Assembly: GCF_017349315.1 (NCBI RefSeq)
Contig: NZ_JAFMPP010000002.1
Coordinates: forward strand, 400,926-464,925
DNA length: 64,000 nucleotides
Direction: 5' to 3'
Source of the DNA: Jiella flava
GTDB taxonomy: Bacteria; Pseudomonadota; Alphaproteobacteria; Rhizobiales; Rhizobiaceae
The notes beneath the pieces were generated by a model. That model saw only the letters and a program-made list of their open reading frames with translations. It was not told the origin of the DNA and did no database searches. Positions 7,973 through 16,067 of this stretch are shown here, one piece after another (the first letter of the stretch is position 1; each line of letters starts with the position of its first letter). A program made the translations under genes and the position numbers.

Positions 7973-8232
7973 CCGCCGGCGCCTGCCCAGGGGCAGCGCC
8001 CGGGCCTGAAACTGAGACCGAGCCAGCACGGCCCGCCGTGGTGATCGCCTTCCCGTGGGAGGACGCGATGGCCTTCGGCTTCGGCGTGCTCAAGCTTTCC
8101 TCCGCCGCCTTCTGGAGTCTCACCCCGCGCGAACTGGCCAGCGCCGCCGGCCTTGGCCGGCACGTTGGCATCGCGCCTTCGGCCGCCGATCTGTTGGCCC
8201 TGATGCGCCGTTTTCCCGACGAGGCGCGGTGA
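7969..8232 (+). CDS. GTA gp10.1, phage tail assembly chaperone-like (rcc01693 family)
   Basis: An 87-aa frame whose core IAFPWEDAMAFGFGVLKLSSAAFWSLTPRELASAA...DLLALMRRFPDEAR matches the small GTA protein between gp10 and gp11, a second chaperone-like protein. The start is uncertain: TTG at 7969 overlaps the gp10 stop (TTGA), GTG codons occur at 8038 and 8041, and ATG at 8068. The conserved FPWEDAMA segment begins before 8068, so one of the earlier starts is needed. In tailed phages this position is often expressed by a programmed frameshift; here it is a separate frame. Confidence 0.82.
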   Translation: MTAGACPGAAPGPETETEPARPAVVIAFPWEDAMAFGFGVLKLSSAAFWSLTPRELASAAGLGRHVGIAPSAADLLALMRRFPDEAR

Positions 8233-8263
8233 GCCGCGCCGATCGCAACCACGAGATCTGACG

Positions 8264-8857
8264 ATGCACGACGACGAAACCTTCACCGTCGCGGTCAAGG
8301 CCGATACCAGCGGCGTCGACCGGGCGCTCGGCGACTTGTCGAAACAGGCGACGCGCTTCGGCCATACGCTGACCTCGGCCTTCGCCGAGGCCGTCACCGG
8401 CAGCCGTTCCCTCGACGGCGTTCTGAAACATCTCGGCGAAAGCCTCTCCAAACTGGCGCTCGAGGCCGCCCTGAAGCCGCTCGGCGAACTCGCCTCGAAC
8501 CTCTTTCGCCAGCTCTTTTCCATGTTGGGATCGAGCCTTGGATCAGGGCTCGGCGGGGGGCTGGGCGGCGGCGGGTTGTCGTCGGTGCATTTCGCCAAGG
8601 GCGGCGTTGTCGCCGCGCCGCAATATTTTGCGACGGACGGGCGCGTCGGGCTGATGGGCGAGGCGGGCGCCGAGGCGATCTTGCCGCTGCGCCGGGGCGC
8701 CGACGGCAGTCTTGGCGTTGCCGCGCCTGGCGGCTCCTCGGCACCCAACATCGTCTTCAACGTGAAGACGCCGGACGCGCCGAGCTTCACTCGCGCCGAA
8801 GCCCAGATCCAGGCGATGCTGACCCGGGCGGCGCTGCGCGGCCGCCGGAGCCTCTGA
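8264..8857 (+). CDS. GTA gp11, short tape-measure/tail protein
   Basis: A 197-aa protein with an N-terminal helical part, a Gly-rich hydrophobic centre (SSLGSGLGGGLGGGG), then FAKGGVVAAPQYFATDGRVGLMGEAGAEAILPLRRG, which is the conserved C-terminal tape-measure signature in lambda-like and GTA tails. The length sits near the ~220 aa of the R. capsulatus homologue and fits the very short GTA tail. gp12 follows after 2 bp. Confidence 0.88.
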   Translation: MHDDETFTVAVKADTSGVDRALGDLSKQATRFGHTLTSAFAEAVTGSRSLDGVLKHLGESLSKLALEAALKPLGELASNLFRQLFSMLGSSLGSGLGGGLGGGGLSSVHFAKGGVVAAPQYFATDGRVGLMGEAGAEAILPLRRGADGSLGVAAPGGSSAPNIVFNVKTPDAPSFTRAEAQIQAMLTRAALRGRRSL

Positions 8858-8859
8858 CG

Positions 8860-9495
8860 ATGGCGCTCGCAAGCTTCAGCGAGGCGCGATTTCCGCTGCG
8901 CGTCGCCTTTGGCAGCAGCGGCGGCCCGGAGCGGCGCACCGACATCGTCCGCTTGTCCACCGGCTTTGAGACCCGCAACCAGCGCTTTGCCCGCTCGGTG
9001 CGCCATTACGATGCGGGCTCGGGGCTGAAGAGCCTCGCCGATCTTTCCGCCGTGCTCGAATTCTTCGAGGCGATGCGCGGCAAGCTCATCGGCTTTCGCT
9101 TTCGCGATCCGCTGGATCATACGTCCGCGCCGCTGGGGGCGAGCGTGACGGCGCTCGATCAGGAGATTGGCGTCGGCGATGGCGCGACCACCCGCTTTGC
9201 GCTTTGCAAAGCCTATGGCACAGCCGACAGCGCCTATTCTCGGCCGATCGAAAAGCCTGTCGACGGCAGCGTGCTGATCGCTCAAGGCGGGGTGGCGATG
9301 GCGACCGGCTTCACGGTCGACGCGACGAGCGGGATCGTCAGCTTCGCGGCGCCGCCGGCCACCGGCACGCCGATCACCGCCGGGTTCGAATACGACGTGC
9401 CGGTGCGCTTCGACATCGATCAGCTCACCATCAATGTCACCGCCTTTCAGGCCGGCGACATTCCCAATATTCCGCTGATCGAGGTGCGGCCATGA
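8860..9495 (+). CDS. GTA gp12, distal tail protein (DUF2460)
   Basis: A 211-aa DUF2460 protein: FSEARFPLRVAFGSSGGPERRTDIVRLSTGFETRNQRFARSVRHYDAGSG is the family's N-terminal pattern, and YDVPVRFDIDQLTINVTAFQAGDIPNIPLIEVRP the conserved C-terminus. In the R. capsulatus GTA this protein forms the distal tail ring between tube and baseplate hub. The stop overlaps the gp13 start (ATGA). Confidence 0.93.
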   Translation: MALASFSEARFPLRVAFGSSGGPERRTDIVRLSTGFETRNQRFARSVRHYDAGSGLKSLADLSAVLEFFEAMRGKLIGFRFRDPLDHTSAPLGASVTALDQEIGVGDGATTRFALCKAYGTADSAYSRPIEKPVDGSVLIAQGGVAMATGFTVDATSGIVSFAAPPATGTPITAGFEYDVPVRFDIDQLTINVTAFQAGDIPNIPLIEVRP

Positions 9496-10382
9496 GAGCT
9501 TTGCCCCCCGGCCTTGCCGCAGCGACAGAGCACGCGGTGACGACGCTGGCGACCTGTTGGCGGCTGACCCGGAGCGACGGCGTGGTTCTCGGTTTTACCG
9601 ATCATGACGCCGCGATCACCTTTGATGGCACGCGCTTTGAGGCGGCAAGCGGTCTTGGCGCCAGCGAAACCGAGACGGCGCTTGGCCTCGAGGCGACGAC
9701 GGCGGAGGTGCAGGGTGCGCTCTCCTCGGCGCGGATCGACGAGGCCGACATCGCCGCCGGCCGCTTCGACGGCGCGACCATTGAAACCTTCGTCGTCGAC
9801 TGGCGCAATCCGGACGCCCATGTGCGGATCGACGTCGCCGATCTCGGCGAGGTCCGGCGCGGCGATGTCGCCTTCACCGCCGAGCTGCGCAGCGTCGCAG
9901 CAAGGCTCGAAGCGGTGCGAGGCCGGCTCTATCGCCGGCGGTGCGATGCGGTTTTCGGCGATCAGCGCTGCCGTTTCGAGGTTACCTCTGCGCCTTACAC
10001 CGCCTCGGCCGCGGTTTCGGACATGGGCCGCGGCTGGGTCGAGACCACCGCGACGCTTGGCGTCACCCCGGAGCACTACGCTTTCGGCCGGCTGACCCTT
10101 CTGACCGGGGCGGCGAGCGGTTTGGCCACCGATCTTCTGGCGGCGAGCGCGTGCGCCACCGGCGCCGTGCGCTTCGCTCTCAGCGGGCAGATCGCGGCGC
10201 CGATTGCCATCGGCGATCGCTTCGCGGTGGTGCAGGGCTGCGACAAGCGCTTTGCCACCTGCCGCGATCGCTTCGGCAATGCGGCGAACTTTCGCGGCTT
10301 TCCGCATATTCCGGGCGCCGATGCCGGGTTCGCTGTCGCCAAGAAGGGCGATCGTCTCGACGGCTCGCCGGTGGTGCCATGA
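9492..10382 (+). CDS. GTA gp13, baseplate hub with DUF2163 and BR0599 domains
   Basis: A 296-aa hub protein. Residues ~1-165 are DUF2163; the C-terminal ~80 residues match the phage BR0599 domain (DKRFATCRDRFGNAANFRGFPHIPGAD). Four cysteines, in RRRCDAVFGDQRC and QGCDKRFATC, match the set that binds an iron-sulfur cluster in the R. capsulatus GTA hub. The start is the ATG overlapping the gp12 stop; the end overlaps gp14 the same way. Confidence 0.92.
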   Translation: MRALPPGLAAATEHAVTTLATCWRLTRSDGVVLGFTDHDAAITFDGTRFEAASGLGASETETALGLEATTAEVQGALSSARIDEADIAAGRFDGATIETFVVDWRNPDAHVRIDVADLGEVRRGDVAFTAELRSVAARLEAVRGRLYRRRCDAVFGDQRCRFEVTSAPYTASAAVSDMGRGWVETTATLGVTPEHYAFGRLTLLTGAASGLATDLLAASACATGAVRFALSGQIAAPIAIGDRFAVVQGCDKRFATCRDRFGNAANFRGFPHIPGADAGFAVAKKGDRLDGSPVVP

Positions 10383-10858
10383 GCCTTTCCACGGACAAAG
10401 CGTCCGCGACGTCGCCGCCGGACGGCGCGTCGGATGCGCTGCGCTCGAAAGTGCTGACGATCGCCCGCAGCTATCTCGGCACGCCCTATCGCCATCAAGG
10501 TTCGACCCGCGGCGTTGGCTGCGACTGCCTCGGCCTGTTGCGTGGCGTCTGGCGGGAGCTCTACGGCGCCGAGCCGGAGACGCCGGGGCCTTATGCGGCA
10601 AGCTGGGGCCTCAAGGCGGGCGATGATCGCCTGTTGCTCGCGGCCGGCCGTCACCTTCGCCCGCTGGCGCTTGGCGGGGCCTTGCCCGGCGATGTGCTGT
10701 TGTTTCGCTGGCGCCCGTTTGCCCCGGCGTCCCATTGCGCGGTGATCGACGAGGATGACCGCATCATTCACGCCTATGAGGGCGCGGCCGTCGTCTCGAC
10801 CGCGCTGCCGATCAGTTGGCGCAAGCGCATCGCCGGCGCCTTCCGCTTTCCGGAGTGA
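10379..10858 (+). CDS. GTA gp14, NlpC/P60 family peptidase
   Basis: A 159-aa cysteine peptidase thought to open peptidoglycan during DNA delivery. The catalytic Cys lies in GVGCDCLGLLRGVWRE, a His in ASHCAVIDED, and a further polar residue near IIHAYEG completes the usual triad layout; the preceding YLGTPYRHQGSTRG is the normal NlpC/P60 lead-in. The start is the ATG in the ATGA overlap with gp13. Confidence 0.92.
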   Translation: MSLSTDKASATSPPDGASDALRSKVLTIARSYLGTPYRHQGSTRGVGCDCLGLLRGVWRELYGAEPETPGPYAASWGLKAGDDRLLLAAGRHLRPLALGGALPGDVLLFRWRPFAPASHCAVIDEDDRIIHAYEGAAVVSTALPISWRKRIAGAFRFPE

Positions 10859-10861
10859 GCC

Positions 10862-13800
10862 ATGGCGACGATCGTTCTGCAGGTGGCCGGCGCCGCGATC
10901 GGCAGCTTTCTCGGCGGTCCGATCGGCGCGGTGATCGGCCGGGCCGTGGGCGCGTTGGCCGGCTCGGCTGTCGACAGCTCGCTGCTCAGCGAGACCAAGC
11001 ATTATTTTGGGCCGCGGCTCAAAGCCTCGCGCATCATGACCGTCGACGAGGGGACGGGGATTGCCCGCGTCTACGGCACCGCGCGGGTCGCCGGCCAGGT
11101 GATCTGGATGACGCGCTTCGAGGAGAAGGTCGACACCGAGCGCCAGGGCGGCAAGGGTTTTGGCCCCAGGGTGGACGTCACCACCTACCGCTATTTCGGT
11201 AATGTCGCGATCGGGCTCTGCGAGGGGCCGATCGCCGGGATCCGCCGGATCTGGGCAGATGGCGAGGAGATGGATCTGTCGCAGATCGACTATCGCGTCT
11301 ATCTCGGCGACGAGACCCAGGCGGCCGATCCGCTGATCGAGGTCAAGCAGGGCAGCGGCAACGCGCCGGCCTATCGCGGGCTCGCCTATCTCGTCTTCGA
11401 GCGACTGCCGCTGGAGAGCTACGGCAACCGCATTCCGCAGATCGCCTGCGAGGTGCTGCGTCCGATTGGCCATTTGGAGCAGGCGATCCGGGCGGTCACC
11501 CTGATCCCCGGCGCCAGCGAGCACGGGCTCGATCCGCAGCCGGTGCGGGTAGAACTTGCCGAGGGCGAGGACGAACTGATCAACCGCAACGTCCTCTTCG
11601 GCGACAGCGATCTGTCGGCCTCGCTGGACGAATTGACGGCGCTTTGCCCGAATTTGAAGCGCACCGCGCTGGTGGTCTCCTGGTTCGGAGACGACCTTCG
11701 GGCCGGCCATTGCACGCTGCGGCCGAAGGTCGAGATCGCCGATCGCCATGAAAAGGTGAACTGGCGCGTCGGCGATCTGGAACGGCATGACGCCGAGCTC
11801 GTATCCACTATCGACGGCGCCCCGGCCTATGGCGGGACACCCAGCGACGCCGGTGTCATCCGGGCGATCGCGGCGTTGCGCGGGCGCGGCCTCAAGGTCA
11901 CCTTCTATCCGTTCGTCCTGATGGATGTGCCGCCCGGCAACGCTCGTGCCGATCCTTATGGCGGAACCGAGCAGAACGCGTTTCCCTGGCGCGGCCGGAT
12001 CTCACTCGACATCGCCGTCGGGCGGACGGGAAGCGCCGACGGGACTGCCGCCGCGCGGGATGCGATCGTGTCCTTCCTCGGCGCGGCGGCGCCGGGCGAT
12101 TTCACCGTCTCCGGGAACCAGATCTCCTACCATGGCCCGGACGAGTGGTCCTACCGTCGGATGATCCTGCATCAGGCGCATCTGGCGGCCGCAGGTGGCG
12201 CCGACGCCTTCCTCATCGGTTCCGAGCTGCCGGGGCTGACGCGGGTTCGCGACGCGGACGGCCGTTTCCCCTTCGTCGAGGGGCTGATCGCGCTTGCCGC
12301 TGACGTCAAGACGATCCTGCCCGACGCGACGGTGACCTATGCGGCCGACTGGAGCGAATATTTCGGCTATCATCCGGACGACGGCTCGGGCGATGTCTTG
12401 TTCAATCTCGACCCGCTCTGGGCCTCGTCGACGATCGACATCATCGGCATCGACGATTATCTGCCGATCGCCGATTGGCGCGATGGCGAGGCGTCGCCGG
12501 ACGCGCCATCGATCTATGACCGTGCGGGCCTTGCGGCCGGCATCGCCGGCGGCGAAGACTTCGACTGGTATTATCAGAGCGACGTCGACAGGGCCAAGAA
12601 ACAGCGAACGCCGATCACCGATGGTGCCGATCAGGAGCCCTCGGTGTTTCGCGCCAAGGATCTCGTCGCCTGGTGGTCAAACCCCCATTACGAGCGCCGC
12701 AACGGCCAGCGGGCGGCCACGCCGACATCCTACGTGCCGAAAGCCAAGCCGATCTGGCTGACCGAACTCGGCTGCCCGGCGGTCGACAAGGGGGCGAACC
12801 AGCCGAACGTCTTCATCGATCCGAAATCCTCCGAAAGCGCCTTGCCCTATTTCTCCAATGGCGGGCGGGACGATCTTTGCCAGCGCCGCTTCCTCGAAGC
12901 CCATCTCGACCATTGGACGCCGGGGTCGCCCGGGTTCGACGAGGCGGCCAATCCGGTCTCTCCGGTCTACCACGACCGCATGGTGACGCCCGATGCGATC
13001 CATCTGTGGACATGGGACGCCCGGCCATTTCCGGCGTTTCCGGCATTGTCCAACGTCTGGGGCGACGCCGAGAACTGGCGGCGCGGCCATTGGCTCAACG
13101 GTCGGCTCGGCGCGGCGCCCTTTGACGCGCTGGTCGCCGCGATCCTGTCGGCCAACGGCGTCGACGAGCCGGATCTGTCGGGGCTGGAGGCGATTTTGAC
13201 CGGTTGGGTGGAAAGCGAGCCGAGTTCGGCGCGCGACAGCCTCGACAGTCTGTTTCGCCTTGTGGGTGCCGTCGGCCATCTTGCCGAGGGAACGCTCGTT
13301 GCCCGCTCGTTGGCGCGGCTGCGGCCCGAGCGCGACCTTGCCGCCTTCGTCGACGTCGATCAGCAGCCTTTCGTCGAGCTCCGCCGGGCCGAGGCCGCTG
13401 CGACGGTGGATGCCGTGGCGGTGTCTTTTCTCGATGTCTGGCATGACTATCAGCCGGGCAGTGCCGAGGCGATGCGCCCCAGCGTTGCCGCGCCGCGCCG
13501 CGAACTGGTCAGTGTTCCGGCGGTCATCGACGAAGGGCAGGCGGGTGCCTTTGCCGCACGGATACTCGCCGAGGGGGCGGTGGCGGGCGAAACCGCCCAT
13601 TTCGCCCTGCCGGCCAGCGATCTCGCTTTGGCGATCGGCGATGTCGTTGACCTCGACGGACGGACCGGCGATTGGCTGGTGACGCGGATCGAGACCGGTC
13701 TTTACCACCGGGTGACGGCGCAGCTTCTGCCGGCGCGGCTTGGCGCTGCCAGTCTCGGCGGCGCGATTGCCCAAGCGCCGCCGGCGCGGCTCGCGCTCGC

Positions 13801-14743
13801 CTCGCGCCCCTTCGCCGGCTTTCTCGATCTGCCCTTGCCGGCGGGCGGCAGCGGTTTCGATGGCGCCCGCGTCGCGATCAGCGCGTCGCCCTTTGTCGGT
13901 TATGAGGTTGCGACGATCGGCAGCGACGGCCTCCCACATTCCCGCGCAAGGGTCAGCCAGCCGGCGGTGCTCGGCCGGTTGCAGGCGCCGCTGCTGCCGG
14001 GGCCCGAGGGTCGGATCGATCCGGTGCATGCGATCACGGTGGCCTTACCGCGCGGCGCGCTGGCGTCGGTGTCCATGGCGGCGATGCTCGCCGGCGGCAA
14101 TCTCTGCGCGGTGCAATGCGACGACGGTGGCTTCGAGGTGCTGCAGTTTCGCGATGCCGAGGAGATCGCGACCGGAACGTTTCGTCTCAGCGCTCTGTTG
14201 CGGGCGCAGGGCGGGACCGAGGACGCGATGACGGCCGGGGCCTCGATCGGCGCCCTGTTCGTGCTTCTCGACGGTTCGAGCGTGCCGCTCGATATTCAGG
14301 CCAGCGAGATCGGCCATACGCTTGATTTTCGTGTCGAGCCGTTTGGCCGCGCCCTCGACGATCCGGCGGTCGCCGCCAAATCCCACAGCCTCGGCGCGCG
14401 ATCGGTGCGGCCGCTATCGCCGGTGCATCTGACCGCAAGCTTTGCCGGCGACGGCGCGGTGACGATTAGCTGGATCCGCCGCACCCGGATTGGCGGCGAC
14501 AATTGGGTGGTGCGTGAGGTGCCGCTCGGCGAGGATGAGGAACGTTATCGCCTGACGCTTGCCGCCGCTGGCGCCAGCGCGGCGGTGATCGAGACGACAG
14601 CCAGCCCGGTGACACTGACGGCCGATCGGCAGAAAACGCTGTTCGGCAGCCTGCCGGCGGCGATCGACGCGACGGTGGCGCAGGTCAGCCCGGTCTGGGG
14701 CGCCGGCACGTCTCGCAGCGCACGGTTCGTGCGGCCGGTCTGA
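10862..14743 (+). CDS. GTA gp15, host-contact megatron protein
   Basis: A 1293-aa protein, almost the length of its R. capsulatus counterpart (~1300 aa). The Gly-rich N-terminus (VAGAAIGSFLGGPIGAVIGRAVGALAG) is typical of phage tail fibre hubs. A glycoside-hydrolase-like TIM-barrel domain occupies about residues 400-700 (VTYAADWSEYF, IGIDDYLPIADWR, PIWLTELGCPAVDKG), followed by a tail-hub domain (GH-type to residue ~900) and a long beta-rich C-terminus. It forms the central baseplate spike. Last gene of the GTA cluster; the following 244 bp have no gene. Confidence 0.94.
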   Translation: MATIVLQVAGAAIGSFLGGPIGAVIGRAVGALAGSAVDSSLLSETKHYFGPRLKASRIMTVDEGTGIARVYGTARVAGQVIWMTRFEEKVDTERQGGKGFGPRVDVTTYRYFGNVAIGLCEGPIAGIRRIWADGEEMDLSQIDYRVYLGDETQAADPLIEVKQGSGNAPAYRGLAYLVFERLPLESYGNRIPQIACEVLRPIGHLEQAIRAVTLIPGASEHGLDPQPVRVELAEGEDELINRNVLFGDSDLSASLDELTALCPNLKRTALVVSWFGDDLRAGHCTLRPKVEIADRHEKVNWRVGDLERHDAELVSTIDGAPAYGGTPSDAGVIRAIAALRGRGLKVTFYPFVLMDVPPGNARADPYGGTEQNAFPWRGRISLDIAVGRTGSADGTAAARDAIVSFLGAAAPGDFTVSGNQISYHGPDEWSYRRMILHQAHLAAAGGADAFLIGSELPGLTRVRDADGRFPFVEGLIALAADVKTILPDATVTYAADWSEYFGYHPDDGSGDVLFNLDPLWASSTIDIIGIDDYLPIADWRDGEASPDAPSIYDRAGLAAGIAGGEDFDWYYQSDVDRAKKQRTPITDGADQEPSVFRAKDLVAWWSNPHYERRNGQRAATPTSYVPKAKPIWLTELGCPAVDKGANQPNVFIDPKSSESALPYFSNGGRDDLCQRRFLEAHLDHWTPGSPGFDEAANPVSPVYHDRMVTPDAIHLWTWDARPFPAFPALSNVWGDAENWRRGHWLNGRLGAAPFDALVAAILSANGVDEPDLSGLEAILTGWVESEPSSARDSLDSLFRLVGAVGHLAEGTLVARSLARLRPERDLAAFVDVDQQPFVELRRAEAAATVDAVAVSFLDVWHDYQPGSAEAMRPSVAAPRRELVSVPAVIDEGQAGAFAARILAEGAVAGETAHFALPASDLALAIGDVVDLDGRTGDWLVTRIETGLYHRVTAQLLPARLGAASLGGAIAQAPPARLALASRPFAGFLDLPLPAGGSGFDGARVAISASPFVGYEVATIGSDGLPHSRARVSQPAVLGRLQAPLLPGPEGRIDPVHAITVALPRGALASVSMAAMLAGGNLCAVQCDDGGFEVLQFRDAEEIATGTFRLSALLRAQGGTEDAMTAGASIGALFVLLDGSSVPLDIQASEIGHTLDFRVEPFGRALDDPAVAAKSHSLGARSVRPLSPVHLTASFAGDGAVTISWIRRTRIGGDNWVVREVPLGEDEERYRLTLAAAGASAAVIETTASPVTLTADRQKTLFGSLPAAIDATVAQVSPVWGAGTSRSARFVRPV

Positions 14744-14907
14744 CGGCCGCCGACGGCGCTTTCCCGCCGGCCGAACCGACGCGATCGTCGCCCGCGCCGA
14801 AGATTTTTCCGGACAATTTTGTCGGTTGCGTCACTTCGTGGCGCGCGGCCCCATCCCTTGCGGCTGCGGCTGCCCTATTGTCGTCTCTCACGAAATGTCT
14901 GCTGCAG

Positions 14908-14954
14908 CATTCATGCCTCATTCAGCCGGCTGATGTTACGGTTTGCCATGAATG
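14908..14954 (+). promoter_or_regulatory. Candidate response-regulator site before feuN
   Basis: The hexamer CATTCA occurs twice with an 11-bp period (14908-14913 and 14919-14924), the spacing typical of OmpR-family binding sites. In addition CATTCATG (14908) and CATGAATG (14947) form an inverted pair. The site lies 63-80 bp before the feuN start, which fits autoregulation by the FeuP-like regulator encoded next. No clear -10/-35 pair was identified. This is inference from layout only. Confidence 0.4.
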
Positions 14955-14987
14955 GGACGGCCTGCCGCCTGATACGATTGGACACGC

Positions 14988-15323
14988 ATGACCTTCGCTC
15001 GCACGATCCTGGTTCTCGCACTGGTGAGCGGCTTGTCCGCCAATCCGGCCTCGGCGTCCCAGGATCGGGAAGGCCCGTCTGATCCGGCGGTGTCGGTGAC
15101 CGCCGATTTCAGCGATGGCGCGGACCAAGCCGAGCCGATGATCCGGCTGGCGGCGGCGGATTGTTCGGGCGCGGCCAGCCGCGCGGCGCGCCAGACCGGC
15201 GGTCAGGTCCTCTCGGTGTCGACCCGCAGCCAGGGCGGGCAGATCGTGTGTGTCGTAACGGTGTTGGTGCCGGGCAAGGGTGACCAGCGCCCGCGCAAGC
15301 AGACGATCACCATTCGGCCTTGA
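14988..15323 (+). CDS. feuN: Small secreted PepSY-like protein, FeuN-like
   Basis: A 111-aa protein with a clear signal peptide (MTFARTILVLALVSGLSANPASA) and a C-terminal PepSY-like segment (ASRAARQTGGQVLSVSTRSQGGQIVCVVTVLVPGKG). Two Cys in the mature part could form a disulfide. In Sinorhizobium meliloti a small periplasmic protein, FeuN, encoded just before feuPQ, restrains the FeuQ kinase; the identical position and type suggest the same job here. Sequence similarity to FeuN could not be measured, so the symbol is provisional. Confidence 0.6.
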   Translation: MTFARTILVLALVSGLSANPASASQDREGPSDPAVSVTADFSDGADQAEPMIRLAAADCSGAASRAARQTGGQVLSVSTRSQGGQIVCVVTVLVPGKGDQRPRKQTITIRP

Positions 15324-15395
15324 TTGTGCCGCCTTCGCCGTTTTGGACAAAGACGACGTTCAGTCAAGCACCATCGAAGGGACGAAACCGACGCC

Positions 15396-16067
15396 ATGCG
15401 CATCCTGATCGTCGAGGATGACGAAACCTTGAATCGCCAGCTCAGCGACGCGCTGAGCGGGGCCGGCTATGTCGTCGATTGCGCCTTCGATGGCGAAGAG
15501 GGACATTTCCTCGGCGACACCGAGCCTTACGATCTCGTGGTTCTCGATATCGGCCTGCCGCAGATGGACGGGATCAGCGTACTGGAACGCTGGCGACGGC
15601 AAGGCCGCAACATGCCGGTGCTAATCTTGACCGCGCGCGACCGCTGGAGCGACAAGGTCGCCGGCATCGATGCGGGCGCCGACGACTATGTCGCCAAGCC
15701 GTTCCACGTCGAGGAGGTGCTGGCGCGGATCCGCGCGCTGATCCGCCGCGCCGCCGGTCATGCCTCGTCCGAGATCCATTGCGGTCCGGTGCGCCTCGAC
15801 ACCCGCACCGCCCGGGTGACGCTCGACGGCACGCCGCTGAAACTGACCTCCCACGAATACCGTCTGCTCGATTACATCATGCATCACCAGCGCGAAGTGG
15901 TCTCGCGCACGGAGCTGATCGAGCATCTCTACGATCAGGATTTCGATCGTGATTCCAATACGATCGAGGTGTTTGTTGGGCGTTTGCGCAAAAAGATCGG
16001 CGCCGAGCTGATCGAGACCATCCGCGGCCAGGGCTATCGCATGCAGGATCCGGGAGAAAAGGGCTGA
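15396..16067 (+). CDS. feuP: OmpR-family response regulator, FeuP-like
   Basis: A 223-aa regulator with an N-terminal receiver (MRILIVEDDETLNRQL; phospho-acceptor Asp in VVLDIGLPQMDG; Lys in VAKPFH) and a C-terminal winged helix (KLTSHEYRLLDYIMHH...DSNTIEVFVGRLRKKI). The start is set at the ATG giving MRILIVEDD; upstream codons in the same frame give a non-conserved extension. The TLNRQLSDAL and DRWSDKVAGIDAGADDY stretches are those of the PhoP/FeuP clade. It should receive phosphate from the next gene's kinase. Confidence 0.85.
   Translation: MRILIVEDDETLNRQLSDALSGAGYVVDCAFDGEEGHFLGDTEPYDLVVLDIGLPQMDGISVLERWRRQGRNMPVLILTARDRWSDKVAGIDAGADDYVAKPFHVEEVLARIRALIRRAAGHASSEIHCGPVRLDTRTARVTLDGTPLKLTSHEYRLLDYIMHHQREVVSRTELIEHLYDQDFDRDSNTIEVFVGRLRKKIGAELIETIRGQGYRMQDPGEKG

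Noticed and set aside
14819..15082. 87-codon plus-strand frame across the feuN start
   Set aside because: Arg/Leu-rich out-of-frame shadow without conserved sequence; feuN with its signal peptide explains the region.
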